A stretch of DNA of 64,000 bases. Origin: Oscillospiraceae bacterium (GTDB lineage Bacteria > Bacillota > Clostridia > Christensenellales > QALW01). Position 1 is the first letter of the stretch. Each line of letters begins with the position of its first letter. Both the position numbers and the translations under genes were made by a program. Location of the stretch: positions 380,001-444,000 of the forward strand of contig CP091722.1 of assembly GCA_022009755.1 (NCBI GenBank), read 5' to 3'. Below, one piece after another: positions 9,057-19,911 of this stretch. The notes beneath the pieces were generated by a model. It was given only the letters and a program-made list of their open reading frames with translations, made no database searches and was not told the DNA's origin.

Positions 9057-9107
9057 CATAGCCGTGACAATTGAGTCAGCGGCATTGCAGCATCTGTCAC
9101 GGCTATG
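9057..9107. repeat. inverted repeat, possible terminator stem
   Basis: CATAGCCGTGACA and TGTCACGGCTATG are perfect 13-base complements separated by 25 bases. No T-run follows on either strand, so a factor-independent terminator is doubtful; it may be an mRNA-end structure or a binding site. The rest of 9002-9281 holds only a promoter. Confidence 0.6.
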
Positions 9108-9175
9108 CTTCAAAGAACTTGCAGGCTGAAATATCATAAAAATACAGCATCGGTAAATTAAGATAATTTTCAGTC

Positions 9176-9204
9176 TTGACAATCGGGCGGCAATATGCAA
9201 TAAT
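9176..9204 (+). promoter_or_regulatory. promoter for the large membrane protein gene
   Basis: A consensus TTGACA is followed 17 bases later by AATAAT, about 78 bases before the start codon of the next gene. Confidence 0.65.
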
Positions 9205-9281
9205 CTTCTGTAAGTAATTTTTTGTAAATAAACTGGCGGCCGGCAGGCTGCGGGCGCCGAGATTTGGAGGAAAAACTATTA

Positions 9282-11114
9282 ATGGAGGTTGTTCTGTTTA
9301 TTCTTGGCGTAACGGCATTTCTGCTTTCAATGATAGGCTGCATGACCTTTCTGAACCGCAAATTCAGAATAAATCCGGCTTTTCTGCCGCTGATTGTTTC
9401 ATCCGCAATAGCAGCCGCCGTGTTTCTCGGCGGGCTGATCGGTCTGCTGCTTCCGTTTTCAATAGCGGTTTTGGCAGCGGGCTGGGGGCTGCTTGTGTTC
9501 TTTATAATTCAGGCCGTCCGCAAAAAATATGCCTTTGAATTTCTTAAAAATCCGGGAATCGTTTTCTTTCTGGCGGCTTCTCTCCTTATGATTCCGGTTC
9601 TTTACGGAGCACATTATTATCACTATGATAATTTCTCTCATTGGGGAACGGTGCTTTCCGAAATGCAGTATTTCAATTCGTTTCCCGATGCCCGCAGCAT
9701 TGTTAATTTCAGGGCCTATCCGCCGGGTACGGCTTCGTTTTTATATGCCTTTTGCAAAATAGCGGGACAAACGGAGTACAGTGCTCTCTTTGGGCAGACG
9801 GTTCTGTGTCTCAGTGCACTTTCCGCTCTTTTTGCTTCCGTAAAAAAACTGCTTTCATGGCGTTTTTTCGCCACCGTTTTCCTTTCGGCGGCGCTTTTCA
9901 CTATGCTGGTTTATGATGACGGTACATTGCATATATACAGCTTATTGGTGGATGCCCTTATCGCCCTTGTGTTCCTTGGCGGTTATATGATAATAACCGC
10001 GGAGAGGCAAAATCCCGTTCGGTGTGCCTTTATGCTGACGCCGGTTACGGTCTTTCTTGTAATTATTAAAGCCAATGCCGTTATATTTGCCGCAGTCTTG
10101 TGGATAGCGCTTATTGTGATTGCCATAAAGGATAAGTCCGTTGGTGCCGGGAAAAAGCTTACCGGTATAGCTGCGGTTTTGGGCAGCGCGGGTCTTTATT
10201 GGATAGGCTGGCGCATTTATCGCGGCATTGCATATGAAAGCGTTGATTTTAATCTTAATCTGCCGAAAAGCCTTGCCGGCGAAGCGGCCCGGCGCGGCAG
10301 CGAATACTATTCCACACTGTTTTCAAGGCTCTGGGAAAAGCTTATAGACACCGGCAGGATATATACCGTGCTCATTATAGTGCTGTTTGCGCTTGCGCTG
10401 TTTTCTGTTTTTGCCTTCAGCGGAACACGCAAAACGCTGAAGAAATACCTGCTCAGTATGCTGCTTTCTCTGGGAATAATAGTCGGGTATATGGGCGTTT
10501 TGGTATTTCTTTACTGCTTTATCATCTCTGCGGATGAGGGCATCGTTTTGGCATCGTTTGAGCGCTATATAATGACGCCCGTTATTGCCGCTTGCGGCAT
10601 AAGCGCAATTGCCTTTTTGACTGCGCCGAGGCCTCGGAGAAAGCTGCGGTAACAAGCGGCGCGGCTACACTCAGGCGGATTTGGGCGTTTTTGCCGGCAG
10701 TGGTTATGTGCATAGTCACCTTTGGTCAGGCAAAGCAGCTTGTTGTCCGCCCGGACTTTGATTCCACCCAGCGCGGCGAGGTCTATGCGGCACTGACGGC
10801 CGGGCAGAGGGTTATACCGCGCGGCTCAAATACCATCATGTATAACGGGGCGCGCGACCGTGTGGATCTGTATTATTACCTTATGTATTATCAGCTTTCT
10901 TCCCGCGGGAACTATGTCGTTGACATGCATTATCCCGAACGCATAGAACAGCTTGAGTTTTTGGAAAACTACGATTATATAATAATCGCCGTAAACGACG
11001 GATACATCTATCAGAAACTCGGCGAGTACAATATCGAAAAAAAAGGAAGGCTGCTGCGTTTACAGGATAGAAAAAAACGAAAGTCTTGTAACGGCTATCG
11101 TGCCGGCGGAGTGA
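9282..11114 (+). CDS. large polytopic membrane protein, GT-C glycosyltransferase-like (two frameshifts)
   Basis: I do not recognise a named family. The first 455 codons encode about ten hydrophobic helices. An early extracytoplasmic loop contains DNFSHWGTV and RAYPPGTASF, which resemble the acidic/His loop motifs of lipid-linked sugar (GT-C) transferases. The frame breaks near 10640; another frame continues with one more helix (IWAFLPAVVMCIVTF) and a soluble tail with NYDYIIIAVNDGY. A second break near 11055-11065 restores a short end, YRIEKNESLVTAIVPAE. Repaired length is about 610 residues. Start ATG 9282 follows TTGGAGG. The role is probably surface glycan synthesis; this is inference from topology. 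Confidence 0.6.
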
Positions 11115-11218
11115 ATATTTTTTCAGGAAAACTTTTATCTGAAAATGTATTTTTCTCATTAAAACAGCTGTCGATTGTTACGAAAATATTACATTTTTTC
11201 GACGGAGTTGCATAAAAT

Positions 11219-11263
11219 AAAAGAGCGTGATATAATATCATCAGATATTGTATTGCGCTTTTT
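11219..11263 (+). terminator. possible terminator after the membrane protein gene
   Basis: AAAAGAGCG can pair with CGCTTTTTC (one G-U) around an AT-rich loop, and the right arm ends in a T-run. The long loop makes this a moderate call. Confidence 0.4.
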
Positions 11264-11395
11264 CATTTTTTAAGCATAGTATCAATATTGAAAGCGAAAA
11301 GCATTGCGTGTATTGCTGCCTTTTTTCGTTACGGTCGTGCACCGGGGCAACGGTAAATCGGCGCTTATATTCATAAAAACAGGGGTTGAACCTTA

Positions 11396-12336
11396 ATGCG
11401 TACAAAACGAATTTTTGCAGTCATAACAGCTGCGATAGTAATATCGTGCGGCATAGGCTTCACGAATGCCGAGGCTGCGGAGCTTAAGCTTAAGCAAAGC
11501 GGAAGTGAAGTAAAGGCGCTGCAGCTTGAGCTGATAACACTTGGATATCTCGACAACGCACATCCTACTGGCTACTACGGCGAAGCAACAAAAAGGCGGT
11601 TGCAAGCTTCCAGAAAGATAACGGGCTCAAGGCGGACGGTATTGCAGGAAGTAAAACAACTTCCGCAATAAAGAAAAAGCTTATAAAGCCGGATATCACC
11701 AAGGTTTACGGTCCGGGTGATGTATCCGAAGAGGTTTCCGCCCTTCAGCAGCTGCTTGTAAAAAAAGGCTATCTTGCAAGCTTCAGTGTATCCGGAGTAT
11801 ACGGCGAGGTAACCCGGAATGCGGTAAAAAAATATCAGGCGGACAATAAGCTTAAAAGCGACGGCATTGCCGGGCGCAATACGCTTGCCAAGCTTATGGG
11901 CATAAAGCTGGACGGTTCCTCCAAGACCGATTATACCAAGCCGGACAGCAAGCGTCTTGAAAAGCTTTACGCAACTCTTAATGAAAAACAGCGTGACGAG
12001 ATAGACCTTTTATCGCATCTTATCTACGCCGAGGCGGGAAATGAGTGCTATGAGGGTCTGGTGGCGGTGGGCAGCGTGGTTATGAACCGCATGGAGGCAA
12101 GCGGAAAGTCCATGCATGATGTAATATATCAAAAAAATGCTTTCAGCGTCGTAAAAAGCGGAAGCATCAATAAAACCCCCACTGCCATATGCCGCCTTGC
12201 CGCCATTGATGCATATTTTGGGGCCAGACCTGTCAGTACTGCTCAGTTTTTCAACATGAAGAATATAACTGATTCTTGGGCCGCAAAAAATCGCAAGCTT
12301 TACAGGATCATAGGCTGTCACGCCTTTTATATCTGA
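11396..12336 (+). CDS. spore cortex-lytic enzyme SleB-like, with peptidoglycan-binding repeats (one frameshift)
   Basis: A secreted lytic transglycosylase-type hydrolase for cortex peptidoglycan. The protein has a signal peptide (residues 1-27, ending NAEA), two peptidoglycan-binding type 1 repeats (GSEVKALQLELITLGYL; later SEEVSALQQLLVKKGYL), and a C-terminal CwlJ/SleB hydrolase domain with the catalytic glutamate in LIYAEAGNECYEG. The reading frame breaks in an A run at about 11588-11593: adding one A restores TKKAVASFQKDNGLKADG, exactly the repeat consensus. It lacks the YpeB partner gene next door. It could also act on vegetative wall. Confidence 0.87.
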
Positions 12337-12421
12337 TCATGCGGCCGCTTTTCACGGCCAAGGGACTGAGTATGCATAATAAAGCGGGCGCAGAAAAATG
12401 AACAGTCGGTTAATTATCTTA

Positions 12422-12449
12422 AGCATCCCGCATTTCGGGGTGCTTTTTT
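12422..12449 (+). terminator. intrinsic terminator after the SleB-like gene
   Basis: AGCATCCCG and CGGGGTGCT form a 9-bp stem (one G-T) with a short loop, followed by TTTTTT. Its position 86 bases after the stop codon fits transcription ending. Confidence 0.85.
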
Positions 12450-12613
12450 GTTTTTTTGCTTTTGTTTTGCCTGAAAGTATAGTATAATGATTCTGATATT
12501 TATCCCTGAATATCAATAGAAGCAGTGCGGAATATAATACTGCGGGATATTATTCAGGTAATGTCATATACCGGCGTGTTCTGCGCCTGTTCGGTGCTTT
12601 TGAAAGGTGTAGT

Positions 12614-13931
12614 ATGACACAGTTAATAATAAATGCGCTTTTGCTTACAATGAACGGCAGGGAGGTTATCCCGGACGGCTGCATAGAGGTTTCCGACGGC
12701 CGTATAAGCTATGTCGGGAAATACGGAGATTACACTCCCCGACAGACTTACAGCATCATTGATGCTCACGGCGGAATTGTTATGCCCGCCTTTGTAAATA
12801 CGCACAATCATCTTGCAATGACATATTTCCGCTCCTTCGCTTCCGATCTCCCGCTTGACCGCTGGCTGGGCAGCATCTGGCCGGTTGAAGACAAAATGGA
12901 TGAGGAGATACTTTATTACGGCTCGCTTGTGGCCTGCGCGGAAGCCATGGAGCACGGAACCGCGTGTGTAAACGATATGTACATGGGTGTTGATGCAAAT
13001 GCCCGCGCCTGCATAGAAAGCGGCATACGCGCCTGCATTTCACGCCCGATTGTAGATACGGACGGCCCTGACGGCTTAAAACGCCGCATGGAGGAGAGCA
13101 GGGCGTTATTTAGCAAATATGACGGTGCATGCGGGCGTATACGGGTTATCCCGTCCGCCCATGCGGAATATACCTGTTCGCCGCAGGTGCTTCTTGAAGT
13201 GTATGCAGAGGCTGAACGGATAAACCGACCGGTTCATATCCACATCAGCGAAACACAGTCCGAGGTTGAACAATGCGTAAAACGGCACGGAACAACGCCG
13301 CTTGGGCTGCTTGATAGGATAGGAGCTCTATCCAAGGCGCCTACTCTTGCGGCTCACTGCGTGGTGGTAACGCCGGAGGATATAAGCCTTATGAAGCAAT
13401 ATAATGTCAGCGTATTGCATAACCCATGCAGCAATCTTAAGCTGGCAAGCGGCGTTGCACCGATTGAGGAAATGCGCGGCGCAGGCGTAAACATCTGTAT
13501 AGGCACCGACGGCAACGGCAGCAACAATAACCTTGATATGTTCCGTGAAACCTTTGCGGCATCTCTGCTGCAAAGGGCATAAATAAAAACGCTTCTGCAT
13601 TTGATGCCTTTGCTGCTTTGGAGGCTGCAACGGTAAACGGGGGCAAGGCTTTGAGCACCGGCACCGGCATACTAAAAAAAAAGACGCGCCGGCAGATATA
13701 ATGCTGCTGCGCCCCTCTCCGTTTCTGATGCCTCTGCACGACCCGTTTGCGTCCGTTGTATATTCGGCAGAGAGCAAGATGCTTGATACGCTCATGGTGA
13801 ACGGCCGCATAACCGTAAGGGATGGTCATTGCGTTACGATCGACCGCGACTATGCGCTCAACGGCTTTGCAAAAGCGGTGCGCCGTATCTTCGGCAATGA
13901 TTTTGAAGCCTTCCGTCTGTTCGGCCGATAA
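12614..13931 (+). CDS. amidohydrolase, SAH/MTA deaminase type (two frameshifts)
   Basis: A metal-dependent hydrolase of the 5-methylthioadenosine/S-adenosylhomocysteine deaminase group, which deaminates the adenine ring. The metal site is visible: NTHNHLAMTYFRS (HxH), HIHISETQSE, LAAHCVVV and IGTDGNGSNNNLDMF. Upstream, a beta-sandwich part (residues 1-55) carries the usual IINALLLTMNG start. The frame breaks at about 13574 (CAAAGGG; one added A gives LLQKGINKNAS) and again in a nine-A run at 13674-13682, after which the normal tail continues through MLLRPSPFLMPLHDPFASVVY. Repaired length is about 440 residues, usual for the family. Genuine pseudogene status is possible but the pattern matches sequencing error. 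Confidence 0.82.
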
Positions 13932-14049
13932 AATTCTTATCGCTCTGCCGGCGGCGGTCTGTACAATAAACGCCGCGGCTGCTGCAACCAACAATACACC
14001 GTGTCCTATAAATGTGCGATATTTATCGCGGGAAAAGGAGTCAGATTAA

Positions 14050-15798
14050 ATGAAAAAATATATAGCGCTTCTTGCAACCCTTTGTATGCTTCTGGGTATG
14101 TGCGCCTGTAACCCCGCCGTAAGCGGCGGCGATTATAAGAACACCGATCAGGCGGTAAACGGCGGTACTGCGCAGAGTGATGTCAACCTTAAAGATATTT
14201 CCACGGTGCAGTCCGGTGAAGAAACGGAGGTCCGCTTCAGCTTTGTAAGCGGAAGCAAAACGGCCACCGGAAATGAAAGCAATATAATCGGCGTGCCTGA
14301 GTATACGGTTTCATTCTGCGAAAACCCCACAAGGCTTGTGCTGTCGGTAAAGAATCTTGCTTATTGGGATTTTCAGCAGAACACTCATATTTCCGATGAT
14401 ACAGGGCTTGTAATGGGTTGCTTTAAGGTTTTGCCGGCCGGCGGAAGAACAAACTCGCAGATATATCTGAACCTCAGCCAAAAAGTGGATTTCCGTGTTG
14501 CACAAAGCGACGGTGTGCTATCCGTGTTTCTTCGCAAAAAGGATACAGCGCCCTCTGTAAGCTATTATGTAGTGGGTAATCTCTTCTATGAGTATCAGGA
14601 GGGTGCGCTTGATGAAGATGCCGGCCTTACGCCTACGCTCACCAAAGACGGCTCCGCGGTCGTTATGATAAGCGAAGCCTTTGATAACGAGGCGGATGCG
14701 TTAAGCCTTAAAAGCGAAATAGAAGCGGAATATCCGCGTTTGCTTGAGAATAAGCAGCTTCGCATATTTTCCACAGGCTCCGGAGAGCTGCCGGGCTACG
14801 CTGACGGCGGAGAACTGAATGAGCTTAACGAAAAAATAATCATCAATCGCAGCGGAATAGGGGAAAGCGCCAATGTTTTCTTTGCCGACGGACGGCCTCT
14901 TTGCATAAGCAATGATGATACCAAGGCGATTTTCGCCCGTAAGGAGGTAAGTGATAAGTACGATACCGAGCGTTTGTTCGTGGTGGACAAAAACGGCTCC
15001 ATTAGAAAGCTTACCGAGTATGAAACCACATCCATCGCTTTTGCAAAGTTTTCTCCGGATGACAAGTATCTGCTCTATGTGGAACAGATTGAGGGCACGA
15101 TGCTTGCAAGCGTATATTCGTTTGAACAAAACAGCATCATAAGCATTGATGCCGATATTCTCGGTACATTCATTACGGGAGCGGCATGGTCTTCGGGTTC
15201 CGATGCTATATACTTCATGGCGGGCGTTGATATTCCGTATCTTTCAAAGTTTGATATCGCTTCTCAAAGCATTACAAAGCTGTCCGATAAGGAACAGATA
15301 GAAACCGATATCTACTGCAGCGGCAATTATCTCTATTTCAACACGGTCAACGACGATAAGGAAGAGCTTGTGCGGTATGATATAGCCTCCGGAACTTCCG
15401 AAGCATTGCTCAGCTGCGATTATTTCACCGTTGATGCATCGGGCAGCAGCATTCTCTATACACTGCCATATAAAGAGCAGGAGGGCAAATACGCGCTGTA
15501 TATATACAGCATGCAGAATCGGCAGACACGCACCATTATTGATAACATAACCATCGGCGAGTATTTCTTTTCGCATGACGGCAAAAAGGTTTATTTCTCC
15601 ATAGATTCCGAAACTGACGATCAATATGTGCAGAAAGTATATGAATATGATATAAACAGCGGCATACTTACCGCGCTTTTCACCAGCATCAGCGCCGACT
15701 TCTCCCCGTCATGGACGGATGACGGCATAATGATGAAGATCACATACGAAAAAGACGGCAGCAGCTATCCTGCCACATATCAGATAAGACTTAAATAA
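14050..15798 (+). CDS. lipoprotein with beta-propeller (TolB/WD40-like) repeats
   Basis: A 582-residue surface lipoprotein of unknown function. The N-terminus MKKYIALLATLCMLLGMCAC is a lipoprotein signal peptide, with the lipidated cysteine at about residue 18-20. Residues 60-180 form a beta-rich domain resembling AMIN-type modules; this assignment is weak. From about 270 onward there are repeated strands with phrases such as FSPDDKYLLYVEQ, SSGSDAIYFMAG, SHDGKKVYFSID and DFSPSWTDDGI, typical of TolB-like propeller blades. AAAAGGAGTC precedes the ATG. The 118-base gap after the amidohydrolase has no clear promoter, so they may share a transcript. Confidence 0.78.
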   Translation: MKKYIALLATLCMLLGMCACNPAVSGGDYKNTDQAVNGGTAQSDVNLKDISTVQSGEETEVRFSFVSGSKTATGNESNIIGVPEYTVSFCENPTRLVLSVKNLAYWDFQQNTHISDDTGLVMGCFKVLPAGGRTNSQIYLNLSQKVDFRVAQSDGVLSVFLRKKDTAPSVSYYVVGNLFYEYQEGALDEDAGLTPTLTKDGSAVVMISEAFDNEADALSLKSEIEAEYPRLLENKQLRIFSTGSGELPGYADGGELNELNEKIIINRSGIGESANVFFADGRPLCISNDDTKAIFARKEVSDKYDTERLFVVDKNGSIRKLTEYETTSIAFAKFSPDDKYLLYVEQIEGTMLASVYSFEQNSIISIDADILGTFITGAAWSSGSDAIYFMAGVDIPYLSKFDIASQSITKLSDKEQIETDIYCSGNYLYFNTVNDDKEELVRYDIASGTSEALLSCDYFTVDASGSSILYTLPYKEQEGKYALYIYSMQNRQTRTIIDNITIGEYFFSHDGKKVYFSIDSETDDQYVQKVYEYDINSGILTALFTSISADFSPSWTDDGIMMKITYEKDGSSYPATYQIRLK

Positions 15799-15825
15799 TA
15801 AATTTAACGCATAAACGCACATTGC

Positions 15826-15853
15826 AAAAACGCCGATAACTTCGGCGTTTTTT
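15826..15853 (+). terminator. intrinsic terminator
   Basis: AACGCCGA and TTCGGCGTT pair around a four-base loop and run into TTTTTTT, 28 bases after the propeller lipoprotein stop. Confidence 0.92.
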
Positions 15854-16002
15854 GCGTATCTTAATCAACCTTTACGGCGTTGCGGCAATAAGTATTTTGC
15901 GGTATATTGAAAATCATATGATTTGCAAAACTTAACGAGTGTATTTAATATAATAGATTGTATTTTTAATCGTAAAAGTGCTTGTATTTTTGCAATCACT
16001 GT

Positions 16003-16031
16003 TTGCATTTTTTACGGCTATATGTTATACT
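16003..16031 (+). promoter_or_regulatory. promoter for the surface-protein block
   Basis: TTGCAT and TATACT are separated by 17 bases. The transcript would start near 16038 and carry a leader of almost 300 bases before the first surface protein. The region 15854-16002 is AT-rich with no gene. Confidence 0.7.
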
Positions 16032-16117
16032 AAAACTAAACGAATGGTCGTTTTATATTGTTGAGGCATGCCTGAAAGAGAATAACACGGCAGCATGATG
16101 AACGGAAAAGCGAGCTT

Positions 16118-16249
16118 ATGAAAAAACGCCTTAAGCAAGTGCTGCGCCTAAAACGGCTTGGAGGGCAGGACAATCGGGAATCCGGCAGATGCCTGCTTCT
16201 ATACAAGGGCAAATTTGTACACATGCTTCAAGAAACGGATAGCTGCTAA
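16118..16249 (+). CDS. small basic ORF in the surface-protein leader (43 aa, hypothetical)
   Basis: An open frame of 43 codons, starting MKKRLKQVLRLKRLGG and ending HMLQETDSC, lies between the promoter and the first surface gene. The N-terminal half is strongly basic. There is only a weak purine stretch (GGAAAAG) upstream, and no family match that I recognise. It might be a leader peptide, a small regulator or chance. It is listed because it is the only candidate gene in a 500-base gap. Confidence 0.25.
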   Translation: MKKRLKQVLRLKRLGGQDNRESGRCLLLYKGKFVHMLQETDSC

Positions 16250-16330
16250 TTGAGCCCATCGCCAAATGCGCGGCTTTTTCAGATAAATACCGCTCACAAT
16301 ACATAAACACATAAACGGAGGTAACGGACA

Positions 16331-19300
16331 ATGAAGAAACGAATACTCAGTATCCTGCTTATCTTATGTATGGCGGCATGGCTTGCGCCCACCGTCATCA
16401 TTGCCGCCGGAAGAGCGGCGGGGACGCCTGCCGCAATACAGCTTGGCACGGACGGCATCAAGGGAGAACGGGGCAGCAGCATCTATTACGGCACATGGAG
16501 GGGCAGTGCCGTTGAATGGATTGTGTTGGACAAAAAAACCAACACAGGGGCAGACGGTATGTTCCTGCTGTCAAAAAAATTGTTCGGCAATGATGCCGGA
16601 CATTTGTCGGGCGGTATGTATTTCCAAAACGCTTACTACTACGATGTATATTATAATCAGTATTATAAAGACGACACCAAAACCTCTCATTCAAACGAAT
16701 GGAAGGGCAGCGATGCGCAGAAATGGTGCACGGATTTTGCCGGCACTACAAAGGGGGCATATGGGTATTACAGCATAACATCTGCCTTCAGCAAGCAGGA
16801 GGCGGCGGGGCTTATTGCCACCGTCAAGAGCGACAATGCCTATAACGCGGAGCAGTATAACGTAAACCTTGCCGCATCAGCCGATATTCTAAACGGAGAC
16901 AAAGTGTTTCCTTTCGGCCGAAGAGGCGGAAACTTATTTTCCGGCCGGCGAAAAGGGAAACAGCTCTCGTACATCAAGCGGATCGGGTCAGGGCATATGG
17001 TGGCTTCGTTCGCCCTATAAGGATTCGTCCTTTAAGGTGGGCACCATTAACGGCAACGGCAGCGTAAGCGCTACGCCGGTAAACTATTTCTGGGGAGCCC
17101 GCCCGGCTTTTAACCTTGATACGAACGCGGTTCTCTTTATTTCTGCCGCCGTAGGCGGGAAAGCGGAAAGCTTCAATTATGTTTCCGCATATACGGGAAA
17201 TGAATGGAAGCTGACCCTCAGGGATGCCGGACGCAGCAGCTTCAGCGCCTCCGCAGACACCACTGTGGTGGAAGCCGGTCAAACCCTGTCCCTAAATTAT
17301 TCCGGTTCAGGCACCGGCGCTAACGAGTATGTTTCCGCAATGCTGGCGGATAAGAGCGGCAATATCCTCTGCTACGGGCGTATAGCGCATTATAACCCCC
17401 GAGGCACCGCAAGCCTTAATATTCCGTCTGACCTTGAGCCGGGCAGTTATACCCTCAAGCTGTTCAGCGAACAGTATAACGGCGACAAAATGACCGACTA
17501 TGCAAGCGATTTACGGATATCGAGCTTACGGTGGTGAAAAAGGTCGAGGAGCAATTTGACCTTGTCCCCGGCACAAGATACTACTTTGATCTGTCCTTAG
17601 CGCAGATTCCGGGCACGGTGAATGGCAGCCTGCCCGACGGTACCCTGCATTATGTTCCGTTTACCTATGCGGGAACAGTTAACGCCTATGTGCTTAACGG
17701 CAATTCCAAAGGAATTAAAAAAGCCTCCGAAGAGGCGGCGGCCGCAACTGACAGCAGCGCGCAGTACGGCTACTCCTATGAACACAGCCTTTTTATTGCG
17801 GATTATGCCGTGACCCATACCGTCAAATGGGATATTCTCAATGCGGAGGGGCTGATTTTCGGAAAAAACTATGAAAGCGGAAACATAAGCTATGTGCTGC
17901 GCGCCCCTACGGTAGGAAGTGCATACAGCGGCACAGGCGCCGCCGAGCGCGGCATCCCGGCAAACAATGAATGGGATACCATTCTTAACAAGGCACAGCA
18001 GGACTACGCGGACAATTCGGGATATATCCGCAACTGGAGCAAAATGTACTCCACAGGACAGGATACAAGCGCCGGGTATACATCGTACCGAGTCATTCGC
18101 GGCGAAAGCTCCGCAAGGTATTTCAGCTATAACAATGCCGAGCCCTCATCTTACAGACTCGGCTTCCGCCCCGTTTTGGAAGTGAAATGCCGGCGCGCTG
18201 GGCAGGGACGGGCTGAAGGCCGTTAAATTGAACCTTGGCGGAGGAACGGTGAACGGCGAGGGCAGCATAAATCTTGTCGTTAAAAACGGCGAGAGCTTTG
18301 CCGCTCCTGCGCGGGAGGGCATTGCCGTAACGGATCCCTCCGCCGATTTCCTCGGCTGGAGCGACGGCGTAAACACCTATATGCCGGGGGACAGCGTTCC
18401 GGCGGAGGTTACGGTGCTTACGGCAAAGTGGAAACAGCATGAGCACTGCATATGCGCAAACAAAAACACTCAAAGCGGACATACCCATACCGATACGATA
18501 TGGACGGCGTGGCCTTCAACCGATTCGCTTCCGCAGACGGCGGGATATTATTATCTGGTCAATAATATCAATCTCGGCTCGGCAAATGCGGTAACAGCCG
18601 ACGGCGTTTATATCTGCCTCAACGGCAAAAGCATAAGCGGCGGAAACACCCAAGAGACCGCTGTCACGGCGGAAAACAACGGCGCGCTTGTTATCACCGA
18701 TTGCAGTGCGGCCGGGGCGCTGGATAATATAACTCTCAAAAGCGGCAAATTCCTTTTTTACACAAACGCCTTTTCGGCAAATACCATACTGAGAATAGGT
18801 GAAAATGCCGAGTTTGCGGCAGAAAACGAAGTGGATATCAAGGCTGCGGTTATAAACAAAGGTAAAATTACCGGCGGAATTTTCAGCGGAACGGTTGATA
18901 ACGAGGGGATTATTAACGGCGGTACATTCCGCCATAAGCTTACAAACAAAAGCGGAAGCATAAATAACGGCAATTTCAGCGGTCGGGTTATTCTTGAAGG
19001 GGGAGCCGTCAACGACGGCGAGTTTGCGGCTTCGGCTGAAATCGAGCTGAACGGCGGTACTGTTTACGGCGGTATATACTACGGAAATGTGAAATTCGGC
19101 GGCGCTGATATCAAGGAATCCGCATACCGTTATGTAACCTTCAACACGGGCGGCGGCAGCGAGATTAGCACGCAGAAGATTCTGCGCGGACAAAAAGCGG
19201 CTGCGCCCGATGAAAAGCCCGCTAAGAAAGGGTATATCTTCGGCGGCTGGTCGGCATTTGATTTTACGGCGCCTGTCCTTGAAAATACAGAAATCACGGC

Positions 19301-19892
19301 GCAGTGGACGGTGTGCGATCACAGCGGCAGCACAGCAAAGCCGACATGCACGGATTCTGCAATATGCTCCGAGTGCGGAGAAACCGCTGCGGCAGTCGGG
19401 CATCAGCCCAAAGCCGGGTATATGTATGATGACGACACTCATTGGAGGGAGTGCGCCGTATGCTCGGACAGACTGGACGAAGCGCCGCACAGTGACGATA
19501 ATAACGATCACCTCTGCGATACCTGCGAAAAGACGGTTTCAGAGCACGCGGGCGGCACAGCCACCTGCACGGATAAAGCAGTGTGCGATATATGCGCTCA
19601 GAGCTATGGCGAGCTTGACGGAAACAATCATACCAAGCTTGAGCATTTTCCCGCCAAGGAGGCCACCGCGGAGGCCGAGGGCAATATCGAATACTGGTAC
19701 TGCAGCGGCTGCGGCAGGTATTACGGCGATGCTGCCGCAGAAAAGGAGATCACAAAGGCAAGCACCGTAACGGAGAAGCTGCCGTCCACCGGCGATAACG
19801 GCGTGCTGTACCTGGCGTTGCTGTTCATTGCCGGCAGCATTTGCACCGTACTTGCAGAAAAACACAGAAAAAATACTTTAATGCAGAGGTAA
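16331..19892 (+). CDS. large LPXTG-anchored surface protein with DUF6273, beta-helix-like and InlB-type repeat regions (three frameshifts)
   Basis: A cell-wall-anchored protein of about 1185 residues after repair. It begins with a signal peptide (MKKRILSILLILCMAAWLAP). A DUF6273 domain follows, with WIVLDKK, WCTDFAG and, after repair, GIWWLRSPYKDSSF and FWGARPAFNLD. A second such domain covers roughly 17540-18190. Then come Listeria/Bacteroides-type repeats (VKLNLGGGTVNGEGS; YVTFNTGGGSEIS...FGGWSAFD), a GG-rich beta-helix-like stretch, cysteine pair repeats (CSECGETAAAVGH) and a C-terminal sorting signal: LPSTGDNG, hydrophobic helix, basic tail. Frame breaks lie near 16908, 17512 (GATTTACG; one added T restores DFTDIELTVVKK) and 18190. 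GGAGG precedes the ATG. The function is probably adhesion; no sortase gene is visible here. Confidence 0.78.
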
Positions 19893-19910
19893 TTAAGCAG
19901 AGGTAATTAA
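19883..19910 (+). repeat. 14-bp perfect tandem duplication spanning stop codon and ribosome site
   Basis: GCAGAGGTAATTAA occurs twice head to tail. The first copy contains the stop codon of the LPXTG gene and the second supplies the AGAGG ribosome site of the next gene, whose ATG follows one base later. Confidence 0.9.
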
Positions 19911-19911
19911 A

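Noticed and set aside
9057..9107. Intrinsic terminator after the thioesterase gene
   Set aside because: The stem is strong but the loop is long and no T-run follows; kept only as an inverted repeat.
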